NCBI GenBank assembly: GCA_022845955.1
Contig: AP025576.1
Span: 6,634,001-6,698,000, forward strand
Reading direction: 5' to 3'
DNA from: Lachnospiraceae bacterium
GTDB taxonomy: Bacteria > Bacillota > Clostridia > Lachnospirales > Lachnospiraceae
Length of the DNA stretch: 64,000 bases
Shown: piece by piece, positions 1 through 8,454 of the stretch
Numbering within the stretch: position 1 is the first letter of the stretch
Layout of the letters: each line of letters begins with the position of its first letter
The notes under the pieces: model-generated
What the model was told of the DNA's origin: nothing
The model's input: only the letters and a program-made list of their open reading frames with translations
Database searches by the model: none
Program-made: the position numbers and the translations under genes

Positions 1-147
1 TTTAATACCAGCAATCTGCCTGTGTGACGCCTCGGCGGCCTCCCTGCTATTTAATACATACAGCCAAATTTTAAAGGGATATACTCCTACACGAAACATA
101 TAGATGTTTTTACCATGTCTATTTTTTGTGTAAATTCCAGTTAACAT
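1..147 (-). CDS. Hypothetical protein, 3' end beyond window
   Basis: The first 49 residues of a reading frame that runs off the left edge. The ATG at 147 has a GGAGGAC ribosome site about 4 bases upstream. The visible part is basic and aromatic (GIYTKNRHGKNIYMFRVG) with no signal peptide. I do not recognise the family. It lies directly downstream of the serine recombinase and a short interrupted ORF on the same strand, so it probably belongs to the same mobile-element operon. Confidence 0.5.
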   Translation of the reverse strand, partial: MLTGIYTKNRHGKNIYMFRVGVYPFKIWLYVLNSREAAEASHRQIAGIK

Positions 148-156
148 ATTGTCCTC

Positions 157-327
157 CTATACCTCCAGCAGCATATCGTACAACTCCTGAATCCGTTCTT
201 TTAATTCTTTTTTCACCTATTCTTCATCTGCACTATGCATATTGGCCTTGTTGCAAATATCCAGCATTTTCAGAAATTCAATATGTTCCATGATCTCTTC
301 CCGGATTTCATCATTTGTCATCGCCAT
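157..327 (-). pseudogene. Small ORF interrupted by an in-frame amber stop
   Basis: The ATG at 327 has an AAAGGTGGG ribosome site and opens a 36-residue frame ending ..HSADEE, then TAG at 217-219. The same frame continues with GTG and 18 further acidic/basic residues to a second TAG at 157-159. Without the amber codon it would be one helical protein of about 56 residues. A single-base nonsense change in a small mobile-element gene is the simplest reading; two overlapping mini-genes are the alternative, but the second part has no ribosome site. Confidence 0.45.
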
Positions 328-387
328 AAGAGTTCCCACCTTTCCTTTTTTATATTAAAGAGGGCCATGGACATGATAAAGTTGAAA

Positions 388-999
388 TTATCTGGAATTA
401 TTTTCATATTGATTTACCAGCTTATAGAAGCTGTCCTTCTTTAGCTCCAGCTGCTTCATGGCATTTCTTGCCGTGAGACGTCCGGCTTTCCACTCCTTAT
501 ATACCTCTTCCCACTGATCCGGATAAGTTATGACGGGCCGTCCAAATTTCACTCCCCGGCCATGAGCCCTTTCAATCCCCTGTTTCTGCAGTACCTTTTT
601 CTCAACTCTTTCCCGATGTGCCACGTAGGCCAGCAGGGTCAGGATTAGATCCGTGATTAGCGTCCCCAGAAGATCCTTTGCCAGTGTCGTATCCAACAGA
701 GGCATGTCCAGGACTTTGATATCCATTTTTCTCTGTTTCGTAATTGTATACCATTCATTGTGAATCTCCGTATAGTTTCGTCCAAACCGCTCCAGCTCCG
801 TGACAACTAACATATCACCTTCTCTCATGATTAAATCTACCAGTTGGCGGAATACTGGCCGCTCAAAGTCCTTTGCACTCTCCTTCTCTACAAAAATATC
901 CCGCTCATCAATCCCTTCTTCCTTCAGCAGGAAGATCTGGCGGTCCAGATTCTGCCCTTTTGACGATACCCTGGCATATCCGAATGTTTTAGGCTCCAA
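388..999 (-). CDS. Serine recombinase (resolvase/invertase family)
   Basis: A 203-residue small serine recombinase. The N-terminus reads TFGYARVSSKGQNLDRQ, the signature of the resolvase catalytic domain, with the nucleophile in RVSSKGQ. It is followed by GDMLVVTELERFGRN, which contains the conserved helix with the ER/R residues. A C-terminal helix-turn-helix (LTARNAMKQLELKKDSFYKLV) follows. I take TTG at 999 as the start because AAGGAGGGG lies five bases upstream; an upstream ATG at 1092 would add 31 atypical residues and run into the repeats of the putative res site. It probably resolves or inverts element DNA at the repeats just upstream and may repress its own promoter there. Confidence 0.88.
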   Translation of the reverse strand: MEPKTFGYARVSSKGQNLDRQIFLLKEEGIDERDIFVEKESAKDFERPVFRQLVDLIMREGDMLVVTELERFGRNYTEIHNEWYTITKQRKMDIKVLDMPLLDTTLAKDLLGTLITDLILTLLAYVAHRERVEKKVLQKQGIERAHGRGVKFGRPVITYPDQWEEVYKEWKAGRLTARNAMKQLELKKDSFYKLVNQYENNSR

Positions 1000-1033
1000 A
1001 TGAACCCCTCCTTCCTGTCGGAAAAGGTATGCA

Positions 1034-1139
1034 TTTACCGACACAAAAAAGCAGGACAAAAACCGCTGAAATTGTGTCGGTAAACGTACCAAATCACTTT
1101 ACCGATGTCGATAAAATAGTCCCCTACATTTACCGACAT
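1034..1139. promoter_or_regulatory. Candidate res site / operator: four TTTACCGACA-type repeats
   Basis: Four copies of one motif lie directly upstream of the serine recombinase: TTTACCGACAC at 1034-1044, its exact inverted copy GTGTCGGTAAA at 1074-1084, a near-palindrome TTTACCGATGTCGATAAA at 1098-1115, and TTTACCGACAT at 1129-1139. Paired inverted half-sites in front of a resolvase gene are what a res site with several subsites looks like. Binding and crossover position are inferred, not shown. Confidence 0.65.
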
Positions 1140-1183
1140 ATTATATATACGGAGCGGTCCTCAAAAGCCAACATCATTGCCCG

Positions 1184-1366
1184 TTATACGGGAAATTTTT
1201 GAATGCAGATATACAGAGTCCTGGACAGTTCCTGATATAAATCCTCGTCCAGGCCATTGTCACCAATCGCCTGTTTTAACAAAAGCGGCCGGTACATCTT
1301 AAATATCTGCTCAAATGCCCATTCATCGCTTTCCTTTGCCCGCTGCAGTAACTGTTCAAATTCCAT
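1184..1366 (-). CDS. HTH_16-type conjugative-transposon regulator
   Basis: A 60-residue protein of the small helix-turn-helix family common in Tn916-like and related integrative conjugative elements. The pattern FEQLLQRAKESDEWAFEQIF, followed by MYRPLLLKQAI and DEDLYQEL, is typical of that family. It overlaps the end of the sigma-like gene by 11 bases, so the two are translationally coupled. Its function in such elements is poorly known; it is thought to act in regulation of transfer genes. Confidence 0.75.
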   Translation of the reverse strand: MEFEQLLQRAKESDEWAFEQIFKMYRPLLLKQAIGDNGLDEDLYQELSRTLYICIQKFPV

Positions 1367-1808
1367 CTTTTTTCACCCCCAATTCCTTTCTGATCTTACG
1401 GAGCGCATAGAAATATGCTGCCCTTGCCTGGTCTGGCGTCATGTCAAGTTCCTGTCCAATATCCGTAAAGCTCTGCTCTCCAAAAATCCTACTAAATAAA
1501 ATCTGCCGTTCCTGTTCTTTTAACTTCTTTAATACTTTCACCAGTTTTCCACCCTCCAGGGTCCACAGAAGTTCCTGCATTTTATCCAAATCCCTGAAGT
1601 ATGTGTAATACTGCTCACTGATGTACCTTACAAACTCCCGGTCGAAGTCTGTGTAATTCCAGGAATATTCTTCCGCGCAGGCAATCTCATGCTGCCTGAG
1701 CCGCGTTTTCTTTTCACCATATTCAATTTTTGTATGTTGTATGGCCGTCACCAGGTATGCGGTGAAGCGGTTCTGTATATCACTATTTTTTTGATTGTTC
1801 TTTTTCAT
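1356..1808 (-). CDS. Sigma-70-family regulator (mobile-element type)
   Basis: A 150-residue protein with a C-terminal region-4-like helix-turn-helix: LKEQERQILFSRIFGEQSFTDIGQELDMTPDQARAAYFYALRKIRKEL. The N-terminal half is charged and helical (SWNYTDFDREFVRYI) but has no obvious region 2. Proteins of this shape sit beside HTH_16 genes in conjugative transposons (Tn916 Orf7-like) and act in control of the element. The pair points to ICE DNA beyond the left edge. Confidence 0.75.
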   Translation of the reverse strand: MKKNNQKNSDIQNRFTAYLVTAIQHTKIEYGEKKTRLRQHEIACAEEYSWNYTDFDREFVRYISEQYYTYFRDLDKMQELLWTLEGGKLVKVLKKLKEQERQILFSRIFGEQSFTDIGQELDMTPDQARAAYFYALRKIRKELGVKKDGI

Positions 1809-2354
1809 ATCGTCCTCTGAATTTTGAATAGTATAAGTAATTCAAAATCCAGAAGGTGGAGACCGGCAGTGCATACAACTCCTTATCGGGGCCTTGGCCT
1901 ATGATAAAGGCAGTTGCCCCGGAAGCTCAAATTTTTAGCTCTGTAAAGGCACACTGTTTTCTGCTTATAAACGATGAATATTATCGAATAAAAAAACAGC
2001 TTGTTTGAAATTTCTCCAAACAAGCCACTCATCTAAAGATTTATATTGTTTATATTTCTCTTGCAAATCAGCATAAAAAACCTATACTATTTTCCTTCCT
2101 GTAGTTCTCCGGTATCTTAAAATCCCTTATTCATAGATATCTAATTTTCTATAATCATTTGGTGTAAAATCTGTCGTAATCTATAACAGCTTCATAGACC
2201 CTTTCCGTTCTTGGCTGAATCTGCTTTATTAAAGTTATATCATATCATTATCTTTTACTATCTACTTTTTATCCTAATTGCATATCCAACAATAGTAGCT
2301 TTACTCTCCCCCGGCACACGCACTATGCTACATAATCATAAACTTTCATTCTCT
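1809..2354. other. Intergenic region with one clear terminator
   Basis: No convincing gene. A G/C-rich stretch near 1888-1924 can fold with CGGGGC pairing to GCCCCG. On the minus strand it also reads as an open frame without a good start that leads into the sigma gene region. The rest (2030-2354) is A/T-rich with no recognisable feature. The terminator is listed separately. Confidence 0.5.
1990..2026 (-). terminator. Rho-independent terminator
   Basis: A perfect 9-bp stem, GCTTGTTTG at 1999-2007 with CAAACAAGC at 2017-2025, has a 9-base loop. On the minus strand it is followed by a run of seven T. It would end transcripts coming from the alpha/beta hydrolase side. Confidence 0.8.
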
Positions 2355-3329
2355 CTAATCATTAAGAATCCAGTCTGTTACAGTTTTTGCTATCTCCGGC
2401 CCATGTTTATAATAGACATAATGATTACCTGAAAGTGGAACTATATTACTTCGTTCCTTCTCCTGAATCAAATCCTCATGAATTTTTTTCCAGGTAGAAA
2501 ACATTTCCAAGTTATTCTCCGACAGAAAATATAATACTGGCGTATTCTCGGAGAACTTTAGCTCCTCCATTTGATTGAGGTTATCTTTTGAACGCTTTAC
2601 CTCATCCATTACCGTTTTATTATAGGCCTTATCAAGAGTAATCCATTTTGACAGCTTTTTTTCTTCCGAGGTCCATTCATATCCATCTACTGCAGGTATA
2701 CCGAAATCCGGATTAAACAGCAACGTAAAGCGGGAAAGCCCTACTGTAGTTTTTACCTTACCTACATAAGGGAATATATCCTCCAGGAAATTTATAACAG
2801 CCGGAATGTCACTGTACATTCCTGGTACAGAGGAATCCAGTCCGATTATCCCTTTAACCTCGTTCGGATACTGATTGCTATAATAAATCGAATAAGCTCC
2901 ATAAATAGAGTGCGACAGCAAATAATATTCCGGATATCCCAAAATCTCAAGGCAGGTATGAAGCTCCTCAGATATATTTTCAATGCTCCTCTCCTTATCG
3001 GTTCCATCACTTAAGCCATAACCAAATGGCTCAATCGTAATAACAGTAAAGTGTTCGGATAATAAACCGGCCAGCTGTCGAAACTCCAGGATTGGTGAAG
3101 GAACGCCTAACGCAGGAAGAATGACAATTGTTTTTGTACCATTCCCTACAACCTCAACATTCATCTTTCTTCCATCTACGTTCACTGTCTGCCCATAAGC
3201 CAATTCATTTATTTTTTTAATTTCAAAATGTCGAAATACTGCCTGTAGTATTGTCCCCAGTAATAACACTACAAGAACTACCATCAGGAAAAACTTTCCT
3301 ATCTTTTTTCGTACCAATAGTTTAGACAT
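2355..3329 (-). CDS. Membrane-anchored alpha/beta hydrolase
   Basis: A 324-residue alpha/beta-fold hydrolase. Residues about 10-30 form one transmembrane anchor (FFLMVVLVVLLLGTILQAV), so the catalytic domain probably lies outside the membrane. Motifs in order: an oxyanion-like strand TIVILPALGVPSP, a strand with EPFGYGLSDG, a nucleophile elbow LLSHSIYGAY with Ser in an S-H-S-I-Y-G context, and a late catalytic His in SGNHYVYY. The start ATG has GGGAGG ahead of it. The substrate cannot be told from sequence. It does not resemble the toxin or immunity genes upstream and is probably an unrelated neighbour. Confidence 0.8.
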   Translation of the reverse strand: MSKLLVRKKIGKFFLMVVLVVLLLGTILQAVFRHFEIKKINELAYGQTVNVDGRKMNVEVVGNGTKTIVILPALGVPSPILEFRQLAGLLSEHFTVITIEPFGYGLSDGTDKERSIENISEELHTCLEILGYPEYYLLSHSIYGAYSIYYSNQYPNEVKGIIGLDSSVPGMYSDIPAVINFLEDIFPYVGKVKTTVGLSRFTLLFNPDFGIPAVDGYEWTSEEKKLSKWITLDKAYNKTVMDEVKRSKDNLNQMEELKFSENTPVLYFLSENNLEMFSTWKKIHEDLIQEKERSNIVPLSGNHYVYYKHGPEIAKTVTDWILND

Positions 3330-3393
3330 GACTTTATCCTCCCGTATTGTTATAAATCTAAGCCAGTCAACCGGAATATGCTGTATACTGAAC

Positions 3394-3582
3394 CTACATT
3401 CCTGAGTACATCAGCGCTATCACAATGCCACAGATAAGAACAATAACTCCTATGACTTTTACCACTATGGGGGCTGGTGCCTTGGGAAACGCCGATTGGA
3501 TTTTATTATATGGTACAAATAATAGCAAAAATCCTGCTCCTAAAAATATGAAGCATTTAATTATATTGATTATATTTTTCAT
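3394..3582 (-). CDS. Small two-helix membrane protein
   Basis: A 62-residue protein with two predicted transmembrane helices (IIKCFIFLGAGFLLLFVPY and VVKVIGVIVLICGIVIALMY) joined by a short proline/alanine loop. A GAGGAGG ribosome site precedes the ATG. I do not recognise a named family. It lies between the hydrolase and the last Rhs scar. It could be a leftover immunity-type membrane protein or an unrelated small protein. Confidence 0.55.
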   Translation of the reverse strand: MKNIINIIKCFIFLGAGFLLLFVPYNKIQSAFPKAPAPIVVKVIGVIVLICGIVIALMYSGM

Positions 3583-3706
3583 GATTCATAACCTCCTCAA
3601 GATTTTTATTCAACAGAATTCCCTCCAATCAATTTTTACTTAGACATATTACCCTTCATCTAATTACCGATCTTTAAGAAGACGATTTCTATCAATCACT
3701 CCACAA

Positions 3707-3758
3707 TCCCTCTGCCGTCTCAATCTGATGCACCCGTCCCCGAAAAATCATATGGTAA
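3707..3758 (-). pseudogene. Short Rhs-core scar
   Basis: About 50 bases closely match the Rhs core stretch that encodes GRVHQIETAEG in the complete and orphan Rhs copies (for example near 7500-7550 and 20790-20830). The similarity stops abruptly on both sides. It sits immediately downstream of the 249-aa membrane gene. It therefore marks a former Rhs cassette boundary and shows that the cassette chain once extended to here. Confidence 0.7.
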
Positions 3759-3760
3759 CT

Positions 3761-4510
3761 TCAATTCTGATTATTTGACTTTTCTATAATCAGCTTATGG
3801 TAGCTCTTTTTAAAATTGCCGAAAGGTATTAAACGGATTTTAGCTTTTTTGATATTCTTATTATCTCCGCATAATAAAATATCATCTTCCAGTTTATAGA
3901 ATATGTACATACGCCTACCACCTTTTATGTAAAAATACACTTTACTTGGACCATCTTCAAAAAAACCAACAGAAATCACCATCAAAAATGAGGTCGCTGA
4001 CGCTGCTATCAGACAAACCAGAATTCCTTTCCATAAATCCTGTGTATTATAATAGGTAAGTTTTCCAATTTCTGTCCCAATGAGAAACTCACTCACAAAC
4101 AGCATTTCCTCCATATAGCGATGCAATTTCCATTTCTTATCCGTCTTTTTATACTTACACCAAATAAAATGTGCGATTTTATAAATTAAATAGATTAGAA
4201 TCAAGAAAAAAGCGGCTATGAATCCCAACACTAATAAAAAATCAGTCGCATCATCGCGAATAAGCATTAAAATTATATTTACCAGTCCCAAGACTATCGC
4301 AACCATAAATAAATCTATGAGTTTCAAATTAGTCCGTTGCTTTCGATTCATAAATACCTTGTCAATCTCGTTCATATTCTGGGCATAGATTACCTTAAAT
4401 ATAAACCTTAGAACAACAACCAAAGCTCCTCCGATTGCCGTTATAACTGGTATTGCCTCCCTTATACTATCCTGCCCAAGAAAATCTATGAACTTACCGA
4501 TTTCAAGCAT
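3761..4510 (-). CDS. Polytopic membrane protein, candidate immunity protein
   Basis: A 249-residue protein with about four transmembrane helices (AIPVITAIGGALVVVLRFIF; LIDLFMVAIVLGLVNIILML; FLLVLGFIAAFFLILIYLIY; GILVCLIAASATSFLMVISV) and a basic cytoplasmic tail. GGAGAGG precedes the ATG at 4510. No family recognised. It follows a decayed Rhs C-terminal copy exactly where immunity genes sit in the other cassettes. By position it is a candidate immunity protein, perhaps against a membrane-active or envelope-active toxin whose gene has been lost. Confidence 0.5.
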   Translation of the reverse strand: MLEIGKFIDFLGQDSIREAIPVITAIGGALVVVLRFIFKVIYAQNMNEIDKVFMNRKQRTNLKLIDLFMVAIVLGLVNIILMLIRDDATDFLLVLGFIAAFFLILIYLIYKIAHFIWCKYKKTDKKWKLHRYMEEMLFVSEFLIGTEIGKLTYYNTQDLWKGILVCLIAASATSFLMVISVGFFEDGPSKVYFYIKGGRRMYIFYKLEDDILLCGDNKNIKKAKIRLIPFGNFKKSYHKLIIEKSNNQN

Positions 4511-4537
4511 ATGATCCTCTCCTTACATAAAATTAAA

Positions 4538-5602
4538 TTGTCAAACCCATTAATTTTACCGGGCTTTCTTGCTTCATTTATATAAATTATATCAGTCATA
4601 CCTATAACGCACTTCCATACCACTTCTATTATAAATTCGGCTCTTCCTCCCAAGAGAGTCATACTCATAGGTGACTGTAATCCCTTCCGGGTTCGTCATC
4701 CGAATCATCTGCCCGGCATTATCATATTCATAGGAAATCAGCCGCTTTCCGCTGGAACATTTCTCTTTTAAAATCCCCTGCTTATTATAATGATACTCAT
4801 AAGAATCAGCTTCTCATTCTCCCTCATCTCGCAGCGCAGATTCTCCGCATCATAACTGTTCGTCTGTACTTGACCATCCCCTAGCCTTATCTCAGTCTTC
4901 TGGTTCTTGGTATTATATAGGAACTTCTTTATCCTTGATGGGCTCTCTTCAGGAGAATCCTGGCGGTAATCCCTCAAAGCCAGGATTTCCTTACAACTGA
5001 GTATATTTGATGATTGCTAAGCACCAGATATTTTATACAGCAATTTCTTAATCAGTTTCCCGTCCGGCCGATATTCATATGTATAGCAGAAACCTCCCGC
5101 TACCGCTTTCTTTACATTCCCGATGTCGTCATATTCCCAGGAGCGGGTCACTTCATTTTCTCCCAGATAATCGCAGGCGCGTTCCAGTACCGGGTTCCCA
5201 TCCACATTGTAAGTGGTACGGACCTGTTTCCCGTTCCGGTCTACATGGAATACCATACGCCCTTCCCGGTCATAACGGAACATCTCGCTGTTCCCCTCCT
5301 GGTCTATAATCTCGCAGACCTTACCCTGGCTGTTATACCGGTAGGTAATGACGCCGCCGTTGGCATCCGTGGTACTGGTAATATGGCCGGCATAATCATA
5401 GGCAAAGTTCTCCTTTCCTCCCTCTGCCGTCTCAATCTGATGTACCCGTCCCCAGGGGTCCATATGGTAGCCTGTCTGATTCTGGTTTCCGTCCTGGATT
5501 CCGGTAATCCTGCCTCTGGCATCATACGTGTACACCTTGGCCGCCCGGTCTGCCCGTTGGCTCCTGGCGGTACGGATTTCCTGCTGCAGTCCATTGATTC
5601 CA
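4538..5602. repeat. Direct repeat of about 1065 bp (copy A)
   Basis: Closely matches 6620-7684 at a constant offset of 2082 bases with only scattered single-base differences. The unit is the decayed Rhs remnant. Outside it the downstream sequences differ completely, leading to different immunity genes. Confidence 0.85.
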
Positions 5603-5643
5603 TTTTCCCTGGCTGTTGTAACGGTATGTGATGACACCGCCAT
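4538..5643 (-). pseudogene. Decayed orphan Rhs copy A
   Basis: A broken Rhs remnant. The part at 5017-5643 keeps about 200 residues of YD-repeat core (GRITGIQDGNQNQTGYHMD, GGVITYRYNSQGKVCEI). Its 5' end is a false join: a TTDANGGVITYRYN segment fused out of frame to GINGLQQEI. Pieces at 4768-4977 (FLYNTKNQKTEIRLGDGQVQ) and 4600-4668 (GRKSRIYN.. in Rhs frame) are separated by stops and frameshifts. It has no start and no full toxin. It is a near-duplicate of copy B at 6620-7684. Confidence 0.8.
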
Positions 5644-5738
5644 TGGCGTCCGTGGTGCTAGTTGTCCAGGTAATTGATATATTTACCTATATTACTATAG
5701 CCTGTACGGAATCCGTCAGAGTGGATTTCACAAATTCA

Positions 5739-6452
5739 CTATATGTCTTGTAATCCTATTTTCGTCCACTCATCAACAACATCCCAGAAATTAAGATTAT
5801 ACTCTGGCTGATCATCTGAGAACCATAATGTTGCACTATTAATGTCACAATTTATTATATCTATGGCCAAATATCCTCCCATCCCATTATTAAAAAAACC
5901 AAATGTACTTTTTAAATCAATCTGCAAAGATTCTTCTAGTTCATTAATAATCCCCCACTCAACTTCTCCAAAATTTGTTATATGCTTTGTACATATAATT
6001 CCCATTGCCTTACTAGCATAATCATAAAACCCATTATGAATATTTTCATAAAAGAAGCGAATAGATTCTGGTATCTTGTTCCATACACTTTCCAGTTCAG
6101 TTTCGGCGATTGAATCTAATGGGTTGCCTCCCTCATAATATTGTATTTCCCCCGCCTCTGTCTTTATTGAATAGAGCAGATAATACTTATCGTTTATTTT
6201 AAACAATTCAATATCCAATAGGTTTTCTTCCAAATAATTAATTGTATTATATAACTCACTAGATAGATATTTTTTCCATGTTTCTAAAATACCCTGTACT
6301 CTTTTATCAACGTCTTCTCTGCTTAAAATATCATACCAACATTGAGGAATTATACCCAAAGGTATTTTTTTTATCTCGCAAGGCTGAAAAATATAAACGT
6401 TTGCATTTATTTCTAAACAATAATCTTCTAAAAATTTAGTTTTATCATTCAT
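5739..6452 (-). CDS. SUKH (SMI1/KNR4)-like immunity protein
   Basis: A 237-residue acidic protein with the SUKH pattern: IPESIRFFYENIHNGFY in the middle and a C-terminal LWFSDDQPEYNLNFWDVVDEW resembling the family's end motif. GGAGG lies upstream of the ATG and only 3 bases separate it from a 67-aa ORF that may be a toxin remnant. SUKH proteins are the commonest immunity proteins in polymorphic-toxin loci, usually against nucleases. Here it is an orphan, since no intact toxin precedes it. Confidence 0.65.
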   Translation of the reverse strand: MNDKTKFLEDYCLEINANVYIFQPCEIKKIPLGIIPQCWYDILSREDVDKRVQGILETWKKYLSSELYNTINYLEENLLDIELFKINDKYYLLYSIKTEAGEIQYYEGGNPLDSIAETELESVWNKIPESIRFFYENIHNGFYDYASKAMGIICTKHITNFGEVEWGIINELEESLQIDLKSTFGFFNNGMGGYLAIDIINCDINSATLWFSDDQPEYNLNFWDVVDEWTKIGLQDI

Positions 6453-6455
6453 ATA

Positions 6456-6659
6456 TTATAATCCTCCAGCATTCTTTATTACTAGCTCATCAATTTGTTT
6501 TTGAATTTCAATCTCTAATGTTTGCTCCTTTTTTATCATCTCATCCCTAAATGATTTGCTAATCTCAATTTCTTCATTGCTCCCTTTTTTATAATGAGTC
6601 CATTCAGCATAAGACTTAATTGTCAAACCCATTAATTTTACCTGGCTTTCTTGCTTCAT
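6456..6659 (-). CDS. Possible remnant of a toxin C-terminus
   Basis: A 67-residue lysine/glutamate-rich helical frame (SFRDEMIKKEQTLEIEIQKQ). It has no ribosome site and its first residues overlap the end of Rhs copy B. It ends 3 bases before the SUKH gene, the usual spacing between an Rhs toxin tip and its immunity gene. I read it as the last part of a lost toxin domain rather than an independent gene. Confidence 0.35.
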   Translation of the reverse strand: MKQESQVKLMGLTIKSYAEWTHYKKGSNEEIEISKSFRDEMIKKEQTLEIEIQKQIDELVIKNAGGL

Positions 6660-7684
6660 TTATATAAATTATATCAGTCATACTTATAACGCACTTCCAT
6701 ACCACTGCTATTATAAATTCGGCTCTTCCTCCCAAGGGAGTCATACTCATAGGTGACTGTAATCCCTTCCGGGTTCGTCATCCGAATCATCTGTCCGGCA
6801 TTATCATATTCATAGGAAATCAGCCGCTTTCCGCTGGAACATTTCTCTTTTAAAAGCCCCTGCTTATTATAATGATACTCATAAGAATCAGCTTCTCATT
6901 CTCCCTCATCTCGCAGCGCAGATTCTCCGCATCATAACGCTTCGTCTGTACTTGACCATCCCCTAGCCTTATCTCAGTCTTCTGGTTCTTGGTATTATAT
7001 AGGAACTTCTTTATCCTTGATGGGCTCTCTTCAGGAAAATCCTGGCGGTAATCCCTCAAAGCCAGGATTTCCTTACAACTGAGTATATTTGATGATTGCT
7101 AAGCACCAGATATTTTATACAGCAATTTCTTAATCAGTTTCCCGTCCGGCCGATATTCATATGTATAGCAGAAACCTCCCACTACCGCTTTCTTTATATT
7201 CCCGATGTCGTCATATTCCCAGGAGCGGGTCACTTCATTTTCTCCCAGATAATCGCAGGCGCGTTCCAATACCGGATTCCCATCCACATTGTAAGTGGTA
7301 CGGACCTGGTTCCCAATCCGGTCCTCATGGAATATCCTGCGTCCTTCCCGATCATAACGGAAGGTCTCGCTGTTCCCTTCCTGGTCTATGATCTCGCAGA
7401 CCTTACCCTGGCTGTTATACCGGTAGGTAATGACGCCGCCGTTGGCATCCGTGGTACTGGTGACATGGCCGGCATAATCATAGGTAAAGTTCTCCTTTCC
7501 TCCCTCTGCCGTCTCAATCTGATGTACCCGTCCCCAGGAGTCCATCTGATGGCCTGTCTGATTCTGGTTTCCGTCCTGGATTCCGGTAATCCTGCCTCTG
7601 GCATCATACGCGTACACCTGGGCTGCCCGGTCTGCCCGTTGGCTCCTGGCGGTACGGATTTCCTGCTGCAGCCCATTTATTCCA
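6620..7684. repeat. Direct repeat of about 1065 bp (copy B)
   Basis: Second copy of the repeat at 4538-5602. The two share even the internal stops and the piece FLYNTKNQKTEIRLGDGQVQ. The duplication therefore happened after the Rhs copy had decayed, or both have been homogenised by gene conversion. Confidence 0.85.
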
Positions 7685-7832
7685 TAGGAATATTCCAGCT
7701 CATTTCCGTCTGCAAACTGGCTCTGTATCCGTTTTCTGTCTGCCTGATAGAGATGCTTTTCCTGCAGGATTCCCTCACTGTCTGTCTCCGTTACCAGGTT
7801 TCCATGGTAATCGTAGGTGATTCATACGAGAA
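6660..7832 (-). pseudogene. Decayed orphan Rhs copy B
   Basis: An Rhs remnant without a start. In frame from about 7832 it reads YDYHGNLVTETDSEG, then FADGNELEYSYGINGLQQEI, then the core block to 7096. There a false end (KLIKKLLYKISGA, stop) cuts it. Fragments of another YD-repeat type follow at 6850-7059 and 6660-6740. It carries no complete toxin. Position and content show it was an orphan Rhs C-terminal cassette belonging with the SUKH gene. Confidence 0.8.
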
Positions 7833-7880
7833 TACCAAATTAAAATAATTATTAGCACAGGTTTAAAATCAATATTAAGA

Positions 7881-8375
7881 TCAAATATCATTGCAATCCT
7901 GCGAAATATTAATACTATTTAGTATTGTTTCAATTAATTGTACATTATGTCCTTTCATAAATAACAGCTTCTTCTCAAGTGCTTTCTTATATAAATCTTT
8001 TATAGAATTAGGAGCGGCAGCTAGTGATTCACTAAGACTAATGTCTAAATCTCTATTCCAAAATATAATCATTGTAAGTATTAATGATATGCATTTAGTT
8101 GCTCTCTCTTGAAATAAGATACCCGATTGTTCTATAATTTCATTTACTGCTTTCTGTTTTTCCTTTTTTACTATAGAATCTAACATATTTACAATAAATT
8201 CATTTTGCTCATTAGTAGACGCTTGACCATTAAACAATTTCAACAAGTCTGCTATTTCTTGAACACCCAATTTTTCATTATACGCTTCACAGAAATCATT
8301 TATAGTATCAATATCATCTTCTTGTTTTGCTATGTAGGCTTTTTTTAATGATTCATTATAATTATTATCCAGCAT
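7881..8375 (-). CDS. Helical immunity protein candidate
   Basis: A 164-residue all-helical acidic protein (NDFCEAYNEKLGVQEIADLL, QKAVNEIIEQSGILFQERAT). GGAGGAG precedes the ATG. It lies 79 bases downstream of an orphan Rhs with an HNH-like tip, the standard toxin-immunity arrangement. Length and helix pattern recall the Imm30 group, but I cannot confirm this. Predicted role: cytoplasmic protein that binds and blocks the cognate nuclease. Confidence 0.5.
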   Translation of the reverse strand: MLDNNYNESLKKAYIAKQEDDIDTINDFCEAYNEKLGVQEIADLLKLFNGQASTNEQNEFIVNMLDSIVKKEKQKAVNEIIEQSGILFQERATKCISLILTMIIFWNRDLDISLSESLAAAPNSIKDLYKKALEKKLLFMKGHNVQLIETILNSINISQDCNDI

Positions 8376-8454
8376 AACTTCTCCTCCTGGTCTAATATAT
8401 AAGTGTTAGGTTTCAGTTGGGACTTTACCCTCTCGTTGCTTTCATATATTATAT

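Noticed and set aside
2211-2432. Short plus-strand frame near the hydrolase end
   Set aside because: No ribosome site, low-complexity hydrophobic content, overlaps the true hydrolase gene.
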